Part shown: piece after piece, positions 19,201-29,722 of the stretch | Layout: every line of letters starts with the position of its first letter | How positions within the stretch are numbered: position 1 is the first letter of the stretch | DNA from: Volvox africanus | Lineage: Eukaryota; Chlorophyta; Chlorophyceae; Chlamydomonadales; Volvocaceae | Reading direction: 5' to 3' | DNA length: 64,000 bases | Assembly: GCA_030268105.1 (NCBI GenBank) | Contig: BSDZ01000003.1 | Span: 6,968,501-7,032,500 of the forward strand | Program-made: the position numbers and the translations under genes | Notes under the pieces: generated by a model | Databases searched by the model: none | What the model was told of the DNA's origin: nothing | What the model saw: only the letters and a program-made list of their open reading frames with translations

Positions 19201-19411
19201 AGCGGCCACCACCACCTTGTTGCCCCGCCAGATACTGGGGGCATTCCTTCTTGATGTGGCCCACGCCGCCACACTTCCAGCACGTTGGTCTGGACCCTCC
19301 ATCATCCCGCGACTGCTGTTGCCGCGACTGTTGCTGTCTCGGCTGCTGTTGTTGTCGATGGCCACCGCCGGATCCTTGGCGGTTGCCCAACGCCAAAGCT
19401 GGCGTTCCTTG
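19201..19411 (-). pseudogene. copia Gag zinc-knuckle fragment (copy A)
   Basis: The minus-strand frame reads through Gln/Ser/Arg-rich sequence to RPTCWKCGGVGHIKKECPQY, a canonical C-x2-C-x4-H-x4-C knuckle, then QQGGGG at the TRIM junction. The rest of Gag on the 5' side has been replaced by the gypsy-2 LTR at 19412. Confidence 0.85.
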
Positions 19412-20199
19412 TGTTGTATGCGGGTTCAATCACCGTTTACATTTATGAAGGCCGCAATGCATTCAGATATCATGAAGCATAATACAATCATATTAGCATG
19501 ATATACTCGAGTATATCTAGCTAATCAGGCATGTCGCATCATCATTCACGACATCGCGCTGTCAGTCAACATGTTTGACTCGAGGCTGATAATTAATGCG
19601 CGATCTATCCATTGGCATATCATATCACGTAATAATATTTTGAATAGTATTACCTCATCTGTGTCATAAACCATACGCGTATGCAAGAATGCGACGATCA
19701 CGACGGTTGGGTCGGCAGCCGAATGTCGATATTCGGACCTTTGCATATTGCATGCGTTGCATCCAATAATATCACGAATGACACGATATTTAGAGCAGTA
19801 TTACCAAGGTACTCACACTTGAGATCGTAATCCAGTGAGACCTGTACTGCACATCGGTATCGCGACGTGATAGGTGCAAGGACGGCCGCCTAGAGACCGA
19901 AGTCGGCACTATGCTAACTTTGGACCAAGTATTCGAGTACTTAACTCTATTCGATACGCATACATACGATATAATCATTTACATTCGGCCTGAGCTATTC
20001 TAGCATTCCATCTGCAGCCGAGTGATGAACATTGCCCATGGGGTCTGACGGCAGACTGTAATTCTGTAACTGAAGAACATTGTAAGTTGAATTTTTCCTT
20101 GCTATTGAGTCTTCCGCTGTCTACTATTCACATTGGCTTGCCCTGCTGTTCATAAGATTGGTACGCACGCAGCTAACACCTAGACGTGCAGAGCTAACA
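19412..20199 (+). repeat. gypsy-2 5' LTR (copy A, about 788 bp)
   Basis: Starts TGTTGTATGCGG and ends AGAGCTAACA, followed by a PBS. It is a different family from gypsy-1 and gypsy-3 by sequence, but its U5 end shares phrases with the gypsy-1 LTR (GTCTTCCGCTGTC, AGACGTGCAGA). Palindromes include 19500-19517 (18 bases, perfect), 19672-19683 (12 bases), 19719-19736 and 20043-20056. The matching 3' LTR is absent. Confidence 0.75.
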
Positions 20200-20203
20200 A
20201 ATT

Positions 20204-20218
20204 TGGTATCGAGACGAG
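20204..20218 (+). other. Primer binding site, gypsy-2 (copy A)
   Basis: TGGTATCGAGACGAG four bases after the LTR end; the first 12 bases are the same as in the gypsy-1 PBS. Confidence 0.75.
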
Positions 20219-20267
20219 GTTGAATCATGATGGTTGCATTGTCCCTCATCGGAAGTAGGTTCTCGTG

Positions 20268-20355
20268 ATGGCAAGCGACGACGACACTCACCGCAGCCCT
20301 TTAGACACCTTCGCAGAGGATCTCGGCCGCGCTGTTCTGGACGCCGCCGCTTCCG
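20268..20355 (+). CDS. gypsy-2 small 5' gag exon 1 (copy A)
   Basis: ATG 20268 encodes MASDDDTHRS then PLDTFAEDLGRAVLDAAAS. It ends at a donor G|GTTTGTG, followed by a 73-base predicted intron (20356-20428) ending TTGCAG. Length, donor and the C-terminal 20 residues match gypsy-1 exon 1, while the variable N-terminal residues differ. That is a pattern of purifying selection between two families. Confidence 0.6.
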
Positions 20356-20428
20356 GTTTGTGAATCTAGACACCTGCTGATAAATAGTTGCTGCATTCTC
20401 GTTGCGAATCTGGCACTGTGAGTTGCAG

Positions 20429-20579
20429 GTGAACGTACGCCAACACTGAATGTGGTATTGGCTGGACAATATTTGAACGAGGAACAAATCAAGGCTTTGA
20501 TCCAGAAAACTACTGAAATAAAGGACAACCTGACGGACTATATCGCTTATCTCCTTGGTCTACTCGGGAGTTCTGTCGG
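20429..20579 (+). pseudogene. gypsy-2 gag exon 2, truncated (copy A)
   Basis: In frame with exon 1 after splicing (S-G-E-R-T-P-T), it encodes LNEEQIKALIQKTTEIKDNL and then YIAYLLGLLGSSVG, homologous to gypsy-1 exon 2. It is cut by the gypsy-1 LTR at 20580; the rest of gypsy-2 gag-pol is not in the window. Confidence 0.6.
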
Positions 20580-21403
20580 TGTTGTACCTCTCGTTCGCGT
20601 TTGCTCGTGAGTATCTGCACGTCTGGAGACTATCGACACCGATGCGCGAGCACTTGCAAGTACAGCAAGGCAAGCGAGAGCAAACAGAGACAGCGGAAGA
20701 CTTCAAGACGAAGAGAGATATAACTTACGGTCTTACAGGTCGGAATGATGCAATGGACGAAATCGCCGTCAGTGCCGGAAGCAAGCAATCATCACGCGGC
20801 GGTGATTAGCGAAGTTCAGGCTTAGCTCGGGCTAAGTAGAGTATCGTATAGTAATAGTAATGTAGAACACACAAGTGTTCTCTGGTATCGAATGTCTTGT
20901 CTAGCTTAGCCGTCCTCGCATCTGTTATACTCGCAGCATCGCAGTGCCGTACGATTCACATTAGGAGGCCGATCCTAGATGTGACAACCCTACTGCGCCT
21001 AGGCGATGTCTACGCATAACAACGTATAAGCCTTTCCGGCATTCACATGATGCAAGGGTCCGGATAACGATATCCGGTTGCAGGGCATGCATCGCGACGA
21101 GTGCGGCACTCTTAACGTGTGCTGTAATGAAGTAATATTATATCAGATAATATTACTTATCGTTTCGTAGCACGAGCATAATGCGCACTTCAATGATTCG
21201 GTCATTCATGCATGCTAGGCGGATTTGCCATGATGCGATGTCGCGATGGATAATGACAACATGCCAGATGCATATATAAATGTATGCGAATACATTTATA
21301 TCATACAGATTCATTCATATGTAATGCGTTCATCACAAAAGCACTTCGCCTCGTAGGATCGCGTCGACCTACGCATCGGCGGGAAATGAACCGTAGCACA
21401 ACA
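20580..21403 (-). repeat. gypsy-1 3' LTR (copy B)
   Basis: 824 bp, TGTTGTAC...GCACAACA on the plus strand. It differs from the right LTR at nine positions, six of them at CpG/TpG/CpA sites. Confidence 0.93.
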
Positions 21404-21418
21404 ATTATCCCCCCTCCC
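21404..21418 (-). other. Polypurine tract, gypsy-1 (copy B)
   Basis: Minus strand GGGAGGGGGGATAAT immediately before the 3' LTR start TGTTGTGC. Just upstream, ATGCAGCG and CGCTGCAT (about 21421-21441) form an 8-bp hairpin in the 3' untranslated region. Confidence 0.8.
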
Positions 21419-21462
21419 GTATGCAGCGTCCTCGCTGCATCATACAGCATCGACTGCAGGGG

Positions 21463-24400
21463 TCATTGGGCTTGCGTGGCACGTTTGCGGGCTTCTTCGA
21501 GCAGGGGTTTCATGTCCTGTGAGAAGTTGCGTGCCGGTTCCCATGAGTTGTGCTCGTCCGTATACCCTGTCCACTTAACCAAGTACTCGTGTACTGTTCG
21601 CTTACGTCGGTGTCGGCCCACACGACGCGCGCGATAATCTAACACCCGCTCCACATCGTAAAACTTCTGTTTACCAGTGATCCAGGTCTCGGGAACTGGT
21701 TCGATCGCTGCGGGGGCGTTAGCAGGCTCAGGGACGGGTTCCGTACTACGATACGGACGAACAAGCGATACGTGAAACGTGGGGTGAATGGTCATATCAG
21801 TGGGCAATGCAAGCTCCACAGCCACATTCCCAACCATGCGCACGACAGGATACGGACCAATCCAACGGGGTAAGAGTTTTCGGGATCCGTCGGCCAAGGA
21901 ACGCAAGTTCTTGGTGCTTAGCAACACGAGTTGCCCCTCCGAAAACGTCACATCCTGCTTGGATTTGTTATAGTATTCCGTCGTTCGTTGCTGTGCCGCG
22001 TCCAAACACGACTTCGCGTCTGTGATTCGGGACATAAAAGACTTGGCAAAAAGTTTAGCAGCAGGCACGTTCACTTCCAACTCACGCCACACGGGTAGCG
22101 CGGGATGAAATCCGTAGTTAAGAAAGAACGGACTTTTGCCTGTAGAGCGATTAACAGCATTGTTAAGCGCAAATTCTGCCGCAGTCAAATACGTATCCCA
22201 AACGAGTGGTGTGCGACCAGCATAATTGCGCAACATATCACCCAACGTGCGGTTTGTGCGTTCGGTTTGACCATCAGTCTGCGGGTGATACGCCGTGCTC
22301 AGGTTGACGCGCATGCCAACTAGTTTGCAGAGCGCTTCCCAAAACTTAGACGTGAACTGTCCACCGCGGTCCGAGATCACATTTTTGGGAATCCCGTGTA
22401 ACCGAACCACATTATCGAAAAACAAACGTGCGGTTTGCTCAGCCGTGCAGGATGATGTGCATGGTGCTAGGTGAACCATCTTAGTCAGACGATCGACCAT
22501 TACGAACACCGCATCGTATCCCCCCTCAGTTTTGGGCAGCGCGACTACGAAATCCATGGAAACACTTTCCCAAGGCGCATCCGGGACAGGCAACGGTTGC
22601 AACAACCCATGGCCCTTACCGGACAAAGCCTTATTGCGCTGGCACAGACTGCATTTCTGTACGAAGTTCGCCGCATCGTTAGCCAAACGAGGCCACCAAA
22701 AGGAACGTTGCACCAACTCGACCAACCGCTTGCTACCAGGGTGTCCTGCTAACGGGTCCTCGTGGAACCGCGCAAGGATGTCGTAGCGTAGCGCGTCGTC
22801 GTTCGGAACGACGATTTGCGTAGCTGCACCCTCCGTCCGTAGCCAAAGGCCATTCTGCTTGCGAAGGTTTTCTACATTAACCGGCTCCGCGAACCAGGCG
22901 TCTGCGCTGTAGGCAGCCTTCAACCGCTCCGCGAGGTCCGTCGCGATCGGAACCTCCTCGCTACGCGGCCGCACGACAGGCGCTGCCAAAATTGCAGCGT
23001 GTAGCGACGGATGTCGACTGAGAGCATCGGCAATATTCAATTTACCAGAAATATACTCCCAGGTGCAGTTGAACCTAGCTAGATATTCCATCCACCTAGC
23101 TTGACGGCGGTTCAACGTCGGAACGCTTTGCAAAAACGTTAGGGGCTTGTGGTCAGTCTTTAAAGTAAACGGGCGTCCCTCGAGGTAACAGCGCCATTCC
23201 TTTAAAGCATGCAGCACGGCGAGAAGCTCCTGTTCCCCGGTGGTGTAGCGAATCTCCGCACCAGAAAACTTCTTACTCGTGAAGGCGATCGGTCGCCCTT
23301 CCTGTAACAATACAGCGCCGCTTCCAAATATTGAGGCATCAGACACTACCTCAACACGAAATGGCAACGAGTAATCAGGGAATGCAAGGGTGACATCTTC
23401 GGCAATGATTCGTTTGAGCTCTTCGAATGCCCGCTGGCATTGCGACGTCCACGACTCGAGCGAAACGAAAACGCCTTTGCGAGTTAAGTTAGTAAGCGGG
23501 GCCGCAATGATGGAATATTTTTCAATGAACTTTCGGAAATAATTGGTCAAGCCAAGGAACTTACGCAGCTCCGTGAGGTTCTGAGGCGCGGGCCAATCGC
23601 GAACCACGGCGACCTTCCGCGGGTCCATCTTCACACCGGTGGCCGACACAATGTGGCCCAAATATTCCACCTGAGGCTGCGCCCAAAAGCATTTGGCGCG
23701 TTTAGCAAACAATTGCTCCCGCCTCATAACGTCGAGCACGAGCCGAAGATGCTCCAAGTGCTCCTCGCGCGTCTTAGAATATACCAAGATGTCATCCAGG
23801 TAGCAAACAACGAACCTGTCGATAAACGGCCTAAACATTCGGTCCATAACCGCCTGAAACGTCGCAGGGGCATTAGTCAAACCAAATGATAAGACCGTAT
23901 ACTCAAAGTGACCGAAGGGCGTCCGAAAAGCGGTTTTCGGGATATCAGAGGCAGCGATGCGAATCTGATTGTAGCCCTGTTGTAAGTCAATTGAGGAAAA
24001 ATAAGCCGAGCCCTTCAGCTTATCCAACAGGTCGTCAACGCGTGGCAAAGGGTAGCGATTTTTCACCGTATTCGCATTTAACCCCCGGTAATCGATGCAC
24101 ATGCGCAAGGTCCCATCCTTCTTACCGACAAACAAAATCGGTGCAGAAAACGGGGATGTGCTGGGGCGTATCATACCCTTCGCGAGCAAATCCGTCACCT
24201 GGCGCTTTACCTCATCCAGCTCCAATGGACTCAACCTGTACATTGGCCGGGCTGTAGGCTGCGCTCCAGGCATGAGAGGGATTGTGTGATCAACAGGACG
24301 CATAGGTGGTAGGCCAGGGATATCTTTAAAGACGTCCTCATACTGCGACAGTAGGGCCTCAACCTCAGGATCCGCAGAAATCTGCGCGGTGGTGACACAA

Positions 24401-25524
24401 CAGCTCACCCGCGGCCTTAAAAGCAGTCCGTGGGCACCCTTCCGTAACAAACGGACGGCCTCCTTACGCCCGACTAGCTCTGGTTCGATTCGCGCGGCCA
24501 TTGCGGTCACAGCGATATTAACCATAGGCACCGCCTCAGTTTCGCCCTCCTTTGGTGTGACATGTTCGAACGACAGGAAAGGTACCTTAATCGACAGAGT
24601 ACCCTTGCACATATGCAGGGTTGCGGTCTCCATGTCGATGCACGCGCGGTACTGTCGTAATGTCGACGACCCCATTATGTACGGTGCAGTCTCTGCTAAG
24701 CCCTGCAGCACGTACGGCCGGGTCACAACACGCAAAGGGCCTAACGATAGGCTAAGGGTAATCCTGCCCACGATGGGATGCTTACCCCCGTCAGCAAGGG
24801 TAACCTGTGGACAATCAGACGACTCTGGGGACAACCCCAGCGCATTCACCTCTGCGACAGAGATGAAGTCGTCACTGGCACCGGTGTCAACAAGTGCCTT
24901 CAGAGTACGGCCATTCAAACCGATCTGAACCACAGGGACACGGTTATCTACGAGCGACTGCCCAGCAGACAACGTCAGTGCACTTAAGGCGGGTCCGTAA
25001 CCAACGGCACCCCCATCAGGAGCTTCGTACCAAACGTCAACCGAGTAGGATAGGTGTGGCCACGGAGCCAGCGTACCCTCCCGATCCACACCATTAAACA
25101 AAACGGTGCCCGGCTCGAACCGGTGGACATGCCGCATACCCCTTAACAATGCCTCTGCCTTGCGCCGACAGAAAGCAGGGAGTAATACACATGCGGCAGT
25201 GCCTGGATATTGACGCCTACATCTCCTGTATATGGCCAACTGTTCCGACATCTCACGCAGAGACGAGGGGATGAACAAAACCACGTGGTTAGACAGATCG
25301 ATAGACGACAGGGGACGGCGAGGTGTAAACAAATTACACAACGGGTCGAAGCAGAGAAGTCCCGTGCGTCCGTCAAGCGTGATGCGTCGCGCAATGACTC
25401 GCTCGATGTGTCCAAGTACACAAGGCAACAATGCCTTAACGGCTGGCCGTAAGGATGACCACCGACCACGCGTTAGTTCAGAAATCCCGGGTGGTGCCCC
25501 CTCCACAGGAACCCGGGCAAGCCC
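21463..25524 (-). CDS. pol: gypsy-1 pol polyprotein (copy B, intact)
   Basis: The protease, reverse transcriptase, RNase H and integrase polyprotein of a chromovirus. Numbering is from the in-frame GTG at 25506 (1347 residues); the frame extends six codons further to the UAG. Residues 1-190 form a pre-protease region of unknown role ([29 protein letters not shown]). Protease has DTGA at 207-210. RT covers about 420-610 with YLDD at 569-572. RNase H has D723, E758 and D785. Integrase has an H-H-C-C zinc motif (H915, H922, C952, C955) and D985, D1046, E1082. A chromodomain lies at about 1283-1335, and the stop is TGA 21463-21465. All key residues are present. Pol has no ATG of its own, so it should be made by readthrough of gag. 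Confidence 0.95.
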   Translation of the reverse strand, partial: GLARVPVEGAPPGISELTRGRWSSLRPAVKALLPCVLGHIERVIARRITLDGRTGLLCFDPLCNLFTPRRPLSSIDLSNHVVLFIPSSLREMSEQLAIYRRCRRQYPGTAACVLLPAFCRRKAEALLRGMRHVHRFEPGTVLFNGVDREGTLAPWPHLSYSVDVWYEAPDGGAVGYGPALSALTLSAGQSLVDNRVPVVQIGLNGRTLKALVDTGASDDFISVAEVNALGLSPESSDCPQVTLADGGKHPIVGRITLSLSLGPLRVVTRPYVLQGLAETAPYIMGSSTLRQYRACIDMETATLHMCKGTLSIKVPFLSFEHVTPKEGETEAVPMVNIAVTAMAARIEPELVGRKEAVRLLRKGAHGLLLRPRVSCCVTTAQISADPEVEALLSQYEDVFKDIPGLPPMRPVDHTIPLMPGAQPTARPMYRLSPLELDEVKRQVTDLLAKGMIRPSTSPFSAPILFVGKKDGTLRMCIDYRGLNANTVKNRYPLPRVDDLLDKLKGSAYFSSIDLQQGYNQIRIAASDIPKTAFRTPFGHFEYTVLSFGLTNAPATFQAVMDRMFRPFIDRFVVCYLDDILVYSKTREEHLEHLRLVLDVMRREQLFAKRAKCFWAQPQVEYLGHIVSATGVKMDPRKVAVVRDWPAPQNLTELRKFLGLTNYFRKFIEKYSIIAAPLTNLTRKGVFVSLESWTSQCQRAFEELKRIIAEDVTLAFPDYSLPFRVEVVSDASIFGSGAVLLQEGRPIAFTSKKFSGAEIRYTTGEQELLAVLHALKEWRCYLEGRPFTLKTDHKPLTFLQSVPTLNRRQARWMEYLARFNCTWEYISGKLNIADALSRHPSLHAAILAAPVVRPRSEEVPIATDLAERLKAAYSADAWFAEPVNVENLRKQNGLWLRTEGAATQIVVPNDDALRYDILARFHEDPLAGHPGSKRLVELVQRSFWWPRLANDAANFVQKCSLCQRNKALSGKGHGLLQPLPVPDAPWESVSMDFVVALPKTEGGYDAVFVMVDRLTKMVHLAPCTSSCTAEQTARLFFDNVVRLHGIPKNVISDRGGQFTSKFWEALCKLVGMRVNLSTAYHPQTDGQTERTNRTLGDMLRNYAGRTPLVWDTYLTAAEFALNNAVNRSTGKSPFFLNYGFHPALPVWRELEVNVPAAKLFAKSFMSRITDAKSCLDAAQQRTTEYYNKSKQDVTFSEGQLVLLSTKNLRSLADGSRKLLPRWIGPYPVVRMVGNVAVELALPTDMTIHPTFHVSLVRPYRSTEPVPEPANAPAAIEPVPETWITGKQKFYDVERVLDYRARRVGRHRRKRTVHEYLVKWTGYTDEHNSWEPARNFSQDMKPLLEEARKRATQAQ

Positions 25525-25527
25525 CTA
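25486..25527 (-). promoter_or_regulatory. gag-pol UAG readthrough signal (copy B)
   Basis: Same UAG, 7-base spacer and 7-bp CCCGGGU/ACCCGGG stem as in copy A. Gag and pol are in one frame across it. Confidence 0.6.
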
Positions 25528-26760
25528 TTTCGGCTGAGGTACAAACGGCGGCATTAGAGGGCAATCCTTCGTAGAATGGCTCTCCGCACACCGTAGACAA
25601 ACGTTGGCCAATTTTCGACGCTCGAATTCGGAACGATTGCAATTCCATTTTGGCATAAATGTGTCATCCGTACGAGTACGCTTCGCGTTGGGGTCGGAAC
25701 GCTGTGCGGCTGCCGACGACGGCGCACCACCACGCTTCCTGTTCCTAGCTGGGTCCGAGCTCGGACCTGCTCCTCCTGTACCACGGACACCCGAGCTAGC
25801 GCCCCCGCGCGCCTTGCGTTGCCCGTTGCTGCGTCGCGTCGCGGCAGTAGGCGTGGGGCGGGTCGCGCCGAGGTCCTGGTCGAGAGCTACAGCTTCCCCA
25901 AGCGGATCCTGCACTTGCACGGCATTTGCACGAGGGGCAGACTTGACTTCTTCCTCGCCGGCAAGAAATCGTATCTCCGCGCCCTTAGCAAAAGCGACCA
26001 ACGCGTCATACGACTTGATCTGCGCTCCAACCAAGTCAGTGGCGCACCATTTAGCCAAAAGTTTCGTTAGGCCTCGCCTAAACCAAAAGACACGCTCAGA
26101 TTCGGTGAGGTCAGCAATGGGAGTCACAAGTGCTTCGAAGCGTGACTGGTACGCAGGTACATTTTCATCCCGACGCATGTGGTAGCTACCGGCTGCCAAA
26201 ACGTTACGAGCTTCCACATCGCGTGCTTGAACCTCAGTAGCGAATCGTGCGAGCAAAGCGGCGACTAACTCGTCAAAAGTATAGCTGCCCCGGGCGTTGG
26301 TCCAATTGCGATACCAGTCCTTCGCTGCGCCCTCGAGGGTGTTACCAACGAAGAGACACCTGATACCGTCATTATCGCCACCATGAACAGCTTGGAGGTA
26401 CTTTTTAGCGTCACGCATGTACGCACGAGTTGCATCGGCTATGCTATGCCCTGGTGTCTTGTCGGTCAGCGAAATATTGAGCCTAGGAACGGGAATCGAC
26501 AATCTCATCACCTCAGGGATGTCATCATGCCCTCGAGCTTGAGGTAATGGCAGAACCCTTGGTCCAGCAGTGTTGTCCATATTCGTGTTCACTGCTGAAT
26601 GCGGCACAATTAAGTGAGCAGGGGTCTGAAGGAAAAGGGGCTCTTGAGTGGCTCGCGCGCCAACAGTCTCAAGACCTCTATCCGGCGCTCTAGCAGCTAC
26701 AACGAAATCGGGTTGGCTAGCTAGGCTAGTGTGCGGCGTATCGTCGTGTTCCGCGGACAT
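25525..26760 (-). CDS. gag: gypsy-1 Gag (copy B)
   Basis: 411 residues, nearly the same as copy A. Differences include Gly to Ala in the zinc knuckle (CLRCAESHSTKDC) and Leu to Phe near residue 265. The Cys and His ligands are intact. Confidence 0.92.
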   Translation of the reverse strand: MSAEHDDTPHTSLASQPDFVVAARAPDRGLETVGARATQEPLFLQTPAHLIVPHSAVNTNMDNTAGPRVLPLPQARGHDDIPEVMRLSIPVPRLNISLTDKTPGHSIADATRAYMRDAKKYLQAVHGGDNDGIRCLFVGNTLEGAAKDWYRNWTNARGSYTFDELVAALLARFATEVQARDVEARNVLAAGSYHMRRDENVPAYQSRFEALVTPIADLTESERVFWFRRGLTKLLAKWCATDLVGAQIKSYDALVAFAKGAEIRFLAGEEEVKSAPRANAVQVQDPLGEAVALDQDLGATRPTPTAATRRSNGQRKARGGASSGVRGTGGAGPSSDPARNRKRGGAPSSAAAQRSDPNAKRTRTDDTFMPKWNCNRSEFERRKLANVCLRCAESHSTKDCPLMPPFVPQPK

Positions 26761-27000
26761 GGAGCACGAAACGATACCCTAGTTTTGCGTAATAGAAGCC
26801 GACTTCTATCGCAAAGGCAAGAGTACAAAGCGATTCGGTGAGCCTACCGACAGTACTCTTGAGAAGATTCAGCAAACTCAGCAAGTAATTGCCCAGCTGA
26901 GTCCTGATCTCCGTAGTTTGGGCAATGAGAGTCGCCAACTGGTCCGGACGAACGCCGGTCTCAGTCGCCGCGGCAAGCAATGCCGGTGCACTGAGATTAC
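26726..27000 (-). CDS. gypsy-1 5' gag exon 2 (copy B)
   Basis: Same as copy A: follows the predicted intron 27001-27071 and overlaps the Gag ATG in another frame. Confidence 0.55.
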
Positions 27001-27071
27001 CTGCGACTCAGAGCGTAAACTTACACAACAAGTGCAGCAATCTAAGCAAAAGCAATTAAACAATTACAAAC

Positions 27072-27159
27072 CGGAAGCGGCGGCGTCCAAAACGGCGCGG
27101 CCTAAGTCTTCGGCAAAAGTATCTAGCGGTCCTCGTGGTTCGACGCTGGAACTCGCCAT
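27072..27159 (-). CDS. gypsy-1 small 5' gag exon 1 (copy B)
   Basis: ATG at 27157-27159, PLDTFAEDLGRAVLDAAAS core, GTTTGT donor. Confidence 0.6.
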
Positions 27160-27208
27160 AGAAAGAACCTACTTCCGATAAGACAGAGAGAGACAGTTAG
27201 GCAATGAA

Positions 27209-27223
27209 CCTGTCTCGATACCA
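27209..27223 (-). other. Primer binding site, gypsy-1 (copy B)
   Basis: TGGTATCGAGACAGG on the minus strand, three bases inside the 5' LTR. Confidence 0.75.
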
Positions 27224-27226
27224 AAT

Positions 27227-28050
27227 TGTTGTACCTCTCGTTCGCGTTTGCTCATGAGTATCTGCACGTCTGGAGACTATCGACACCGATGCGCGAGCAC
27301 TTGCAAGTACAGCAAGGCAAGCGAGAGCAAACAGAGACAGCGGAAGACTTCAAGACGAAGAGAGATATAACTTACGGTCTTACAGGTCGGAATGATGCAA
27401 TGGACGAAATCGCCGTCAGCGCCGGAAGCAAGCAATCATCACGCGGCGGTGATTAGCGAAGTTCAGGCTTAGCTCGGGCTAAGTAGAGTATCGTATAGTA
27501 ATAGTAATGTAGAACACACAAGTGTTCTCTGGTATCGAATGTCTTGTCTAGCTTAGCCGTCCTCGCATCTGTTATACTCGCAGCATCGCAGTGCCGTACG
27601 ATTCACATTAGGAGGCCGATCCTAGATGTGACAACCCTACTGCGCTTAGGCGATGTCTACGCATAACAACGTATAAGCCTTTCCGGCATTCGCATGATGC
27701 AAGGGTCCGGATAGCGATATCCGGTTGCAGGGCATGCATCGCGACGAGTGCGGCGCTCTCAACGTGTGCTGTAATGAAGTAATATTATATCAGATAATAT
27801 TACTTATCGTTTCGTAGCACGAGCATAATGCGCACTTCAATGATTCGGTCATTCATGCATGCTAGGTGGATTTGCCATGATGCGATGTCGCGATGGATAA
27901 TGACAACATGCCAGATGCATATATAAATGTATGCGAATACATTTATATCATACAGATTCATTCATATGTAATGCGTTCATCACAAAAGCACTTCGCCTCG
28001 TAGGATCGCGTCGACCTACGCGTCGGCGGGAAATGAACCGTAGCACAACA
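27227..28050 (-). repeat. gypsy-1 5' LTR (copy B)
   Basis: No difference found from the block A right LTR at 5203-6026. Confidence 0.93.
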
Positions 28051-28408
28051 GCTGCGAGTATAACAGATGCGAGGACGGCTAAGCTAGACAAGACATTCGA
28101 TACCAGAGAACACTTGTGTGTTCTACATTACTATTACTATACGATACTCTACTTAGCCCGAGCTAAGCCTGAACTTCGCTAATCACCGCCGCGTGATGAT
28201 TGCTTGCTTCCGGCGCTGACGGCGATTTCGTCCATTGCATCATTCCGACCTGTAAGACCGTAAGTTATATCTCTCTTCGTCTTGAAGTCTTCCGCTGTCT
28301 CTGTTTGCTCTCGCTTGCCTTGCTGTACTTGCAAGTGCTCGCGCATCGGTGTCGATAGTCTCCAGACGTGCAGATACTCATGAGCAAACGCGAACGAGAG
28401 GTACAACA
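28051..28408 (+). repeat. Inverted truncated gypsy-1 LTR (copy B)
   Basis: Reverse complement of 27227-27584, joined to the outer end of the intact LTR as in block A. Confidence 0.9.
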
Positions 28409-29367
28409 GTCTGTTCTTTGATATTGTCGTGCATTTGCATGGCATACCCAAGTCGGTCATTTCTGATTGTGGGCCCCAGTTCGGTGGCAAGTTCTGGGCA
28501 TCCCTGGGTGACCTTGTCAATGTTCGTGTGAACCTTTCCACTGCCTACCATCCCCAAACGGATGGGCAGACGGAACGCATGAACCGCACCTTTGGTGACA
28601 TGCTGCGTACTTACGCTGGCAATAACCCTCGCGCGTGGGATACTTTCCTATCTGCTGCTGAGTTTGCCATGGACAATGCTGTTAACCGGTCTACGGGACA
28701 GTCTCCGTTCTTCTTGAACAATGGCTTCCACCCCGCAATTCCACTGGCTCGGGAGTTGGATGTGCCTGCCCCAGCTGCCAAAGCTTTCGTGAGGTCATAC
28801 AATGACCGCATGACTGAAGCTAAGCACCTCATTGAGGTTGCACAGCAGCGTACCACTGCGTACTACAACCGTGGTAAGAAGGAAACCACCTTCAAGCCTG
28901 GTGATTCCGTACTCCTCAGTACTAAAAACCTACGGCAACTTGCCACAGGTCCGCGCAAACTTTTGCCGCGTTGGGTGGGACCTTACCCTGTGAAATGCAT
29001 GGTTGGTCAGGCAGTGGCCAAGCTTGTCCTTCCCGCAAATATGTGTATTCACCCCACCTTCCACGTGTCTCTGCTGCGTCCTTACAGGGCAGTACCAGAT
29101 ACGTTGGTTACCAATGGATCCAATATTTCTTCTGGAAACCCCGGGACCAGTCCTGATGGACCGCTACCAGTAGATTGGTTGAACAACGAACCACTCTACT
29201 CGGTTGAGCGCATTCTTGACTACCGTGCTCGCCGTATCGGGAAGAAACGAAAACGGCTGGTGCACGAGTACCTTGTCAAGTGGAAGGGTTATTCTTCCGA
29301 TCAAAACAGCTGGGAACCTGCGCAGAACTTTACCCCTGACCTGATCCCTGATCTTGAAGCAGCTTGA
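28409..29367 (+). pseudogene. gypsy-3 integrase-chromodomain fragment (copy B)
   Basis: Same truncated frame as in block A, still open to TGA 29365-29367. Confidence 0.88.
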
Positions 29368-29418
29368 GCCCGTGCACGAGGGCGCTGCGAGGACGCCGCG
29401 TCCTAAAGGGGGAATAGT

Positions 29419-29722
29419 TGTTGTATTACGGTACCGGCCTTAGCTCCTTGCTAAGTAGCCCGTGGCTACACCCTCTATATGCAAATATAGAGGCTAAGGG
29501 TTGCATGCCCTAGTGCAACTGTGACACGGTCACTGGTAGACTCAGTTGAGTTCGGTTTCACTGGTTGATCATATGTATTTCCTTAATACATATCCACGTT
29601 TTCTCTTCCTTAGAGATTACGGTTCTTTATGGAGGCTTTCCATACTGAGCTCAGAGTACCTATGCTCTGCTCTTCCTATCAACCGGTAGTTATCACTACC
29701 ACTAGTTTGGGGTGATACAACA
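29419..29722 (+). repeat. gypsy-3 3' LTR (copy B)
   Basis: 304 bp with the same chain of eleven stem-loops as block A. Confidence 0.85.

Larger units (their letters stand above)
1..20579. repeat. Macro-repeat unit, block A (5' truncated by window)
   Basis: First copy of the compound unit. It begins inside gypsy-1 pol and ends where the next gypsy-1 LTR starts. It aligns to block B at +22024 up to the copia integrase and at +23655 from the last copia unit onward. It differs from B by lacking the CACTA element and by having three instead of two 2678-bp copia repeats. By eye, about 27 differences lie in its first 3.5 kb, about five in the next 1.7 kb, and only two in the following 13 kb. Confidence 0.9.
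20580..28050 (-). mobile_element. gypsy-1 chromovirus, complete (copy B, 7471 bp)
   Basis: Full-length minus-strand element: 3' LTR 20580-21403, PPT, pol, UAG, gag, spliced leader exons, PBS, 5' LTR 27227-28050. The two LTRs differ at nine sites by eye, all transitions, about 1.1 percent. Coding frames are open throughout apart from the gag-pol UAG, so this copy looks potentially functional. Confidence 0.93.

Noticed and set aside
24389..24928. Plus-strand open frame of 179 codons opposite gypsy-1 pol
   Set aside because: Antisense shadow of the protease/RT region with no motif; the minus-strand frame has clear catalytic signatures.
20575..28413. GTCGG/GTCTG as the gypsy-1 target duplication
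   Set aside because: One mismatch, and the flanks come from two different elements, so a duplication is not established.
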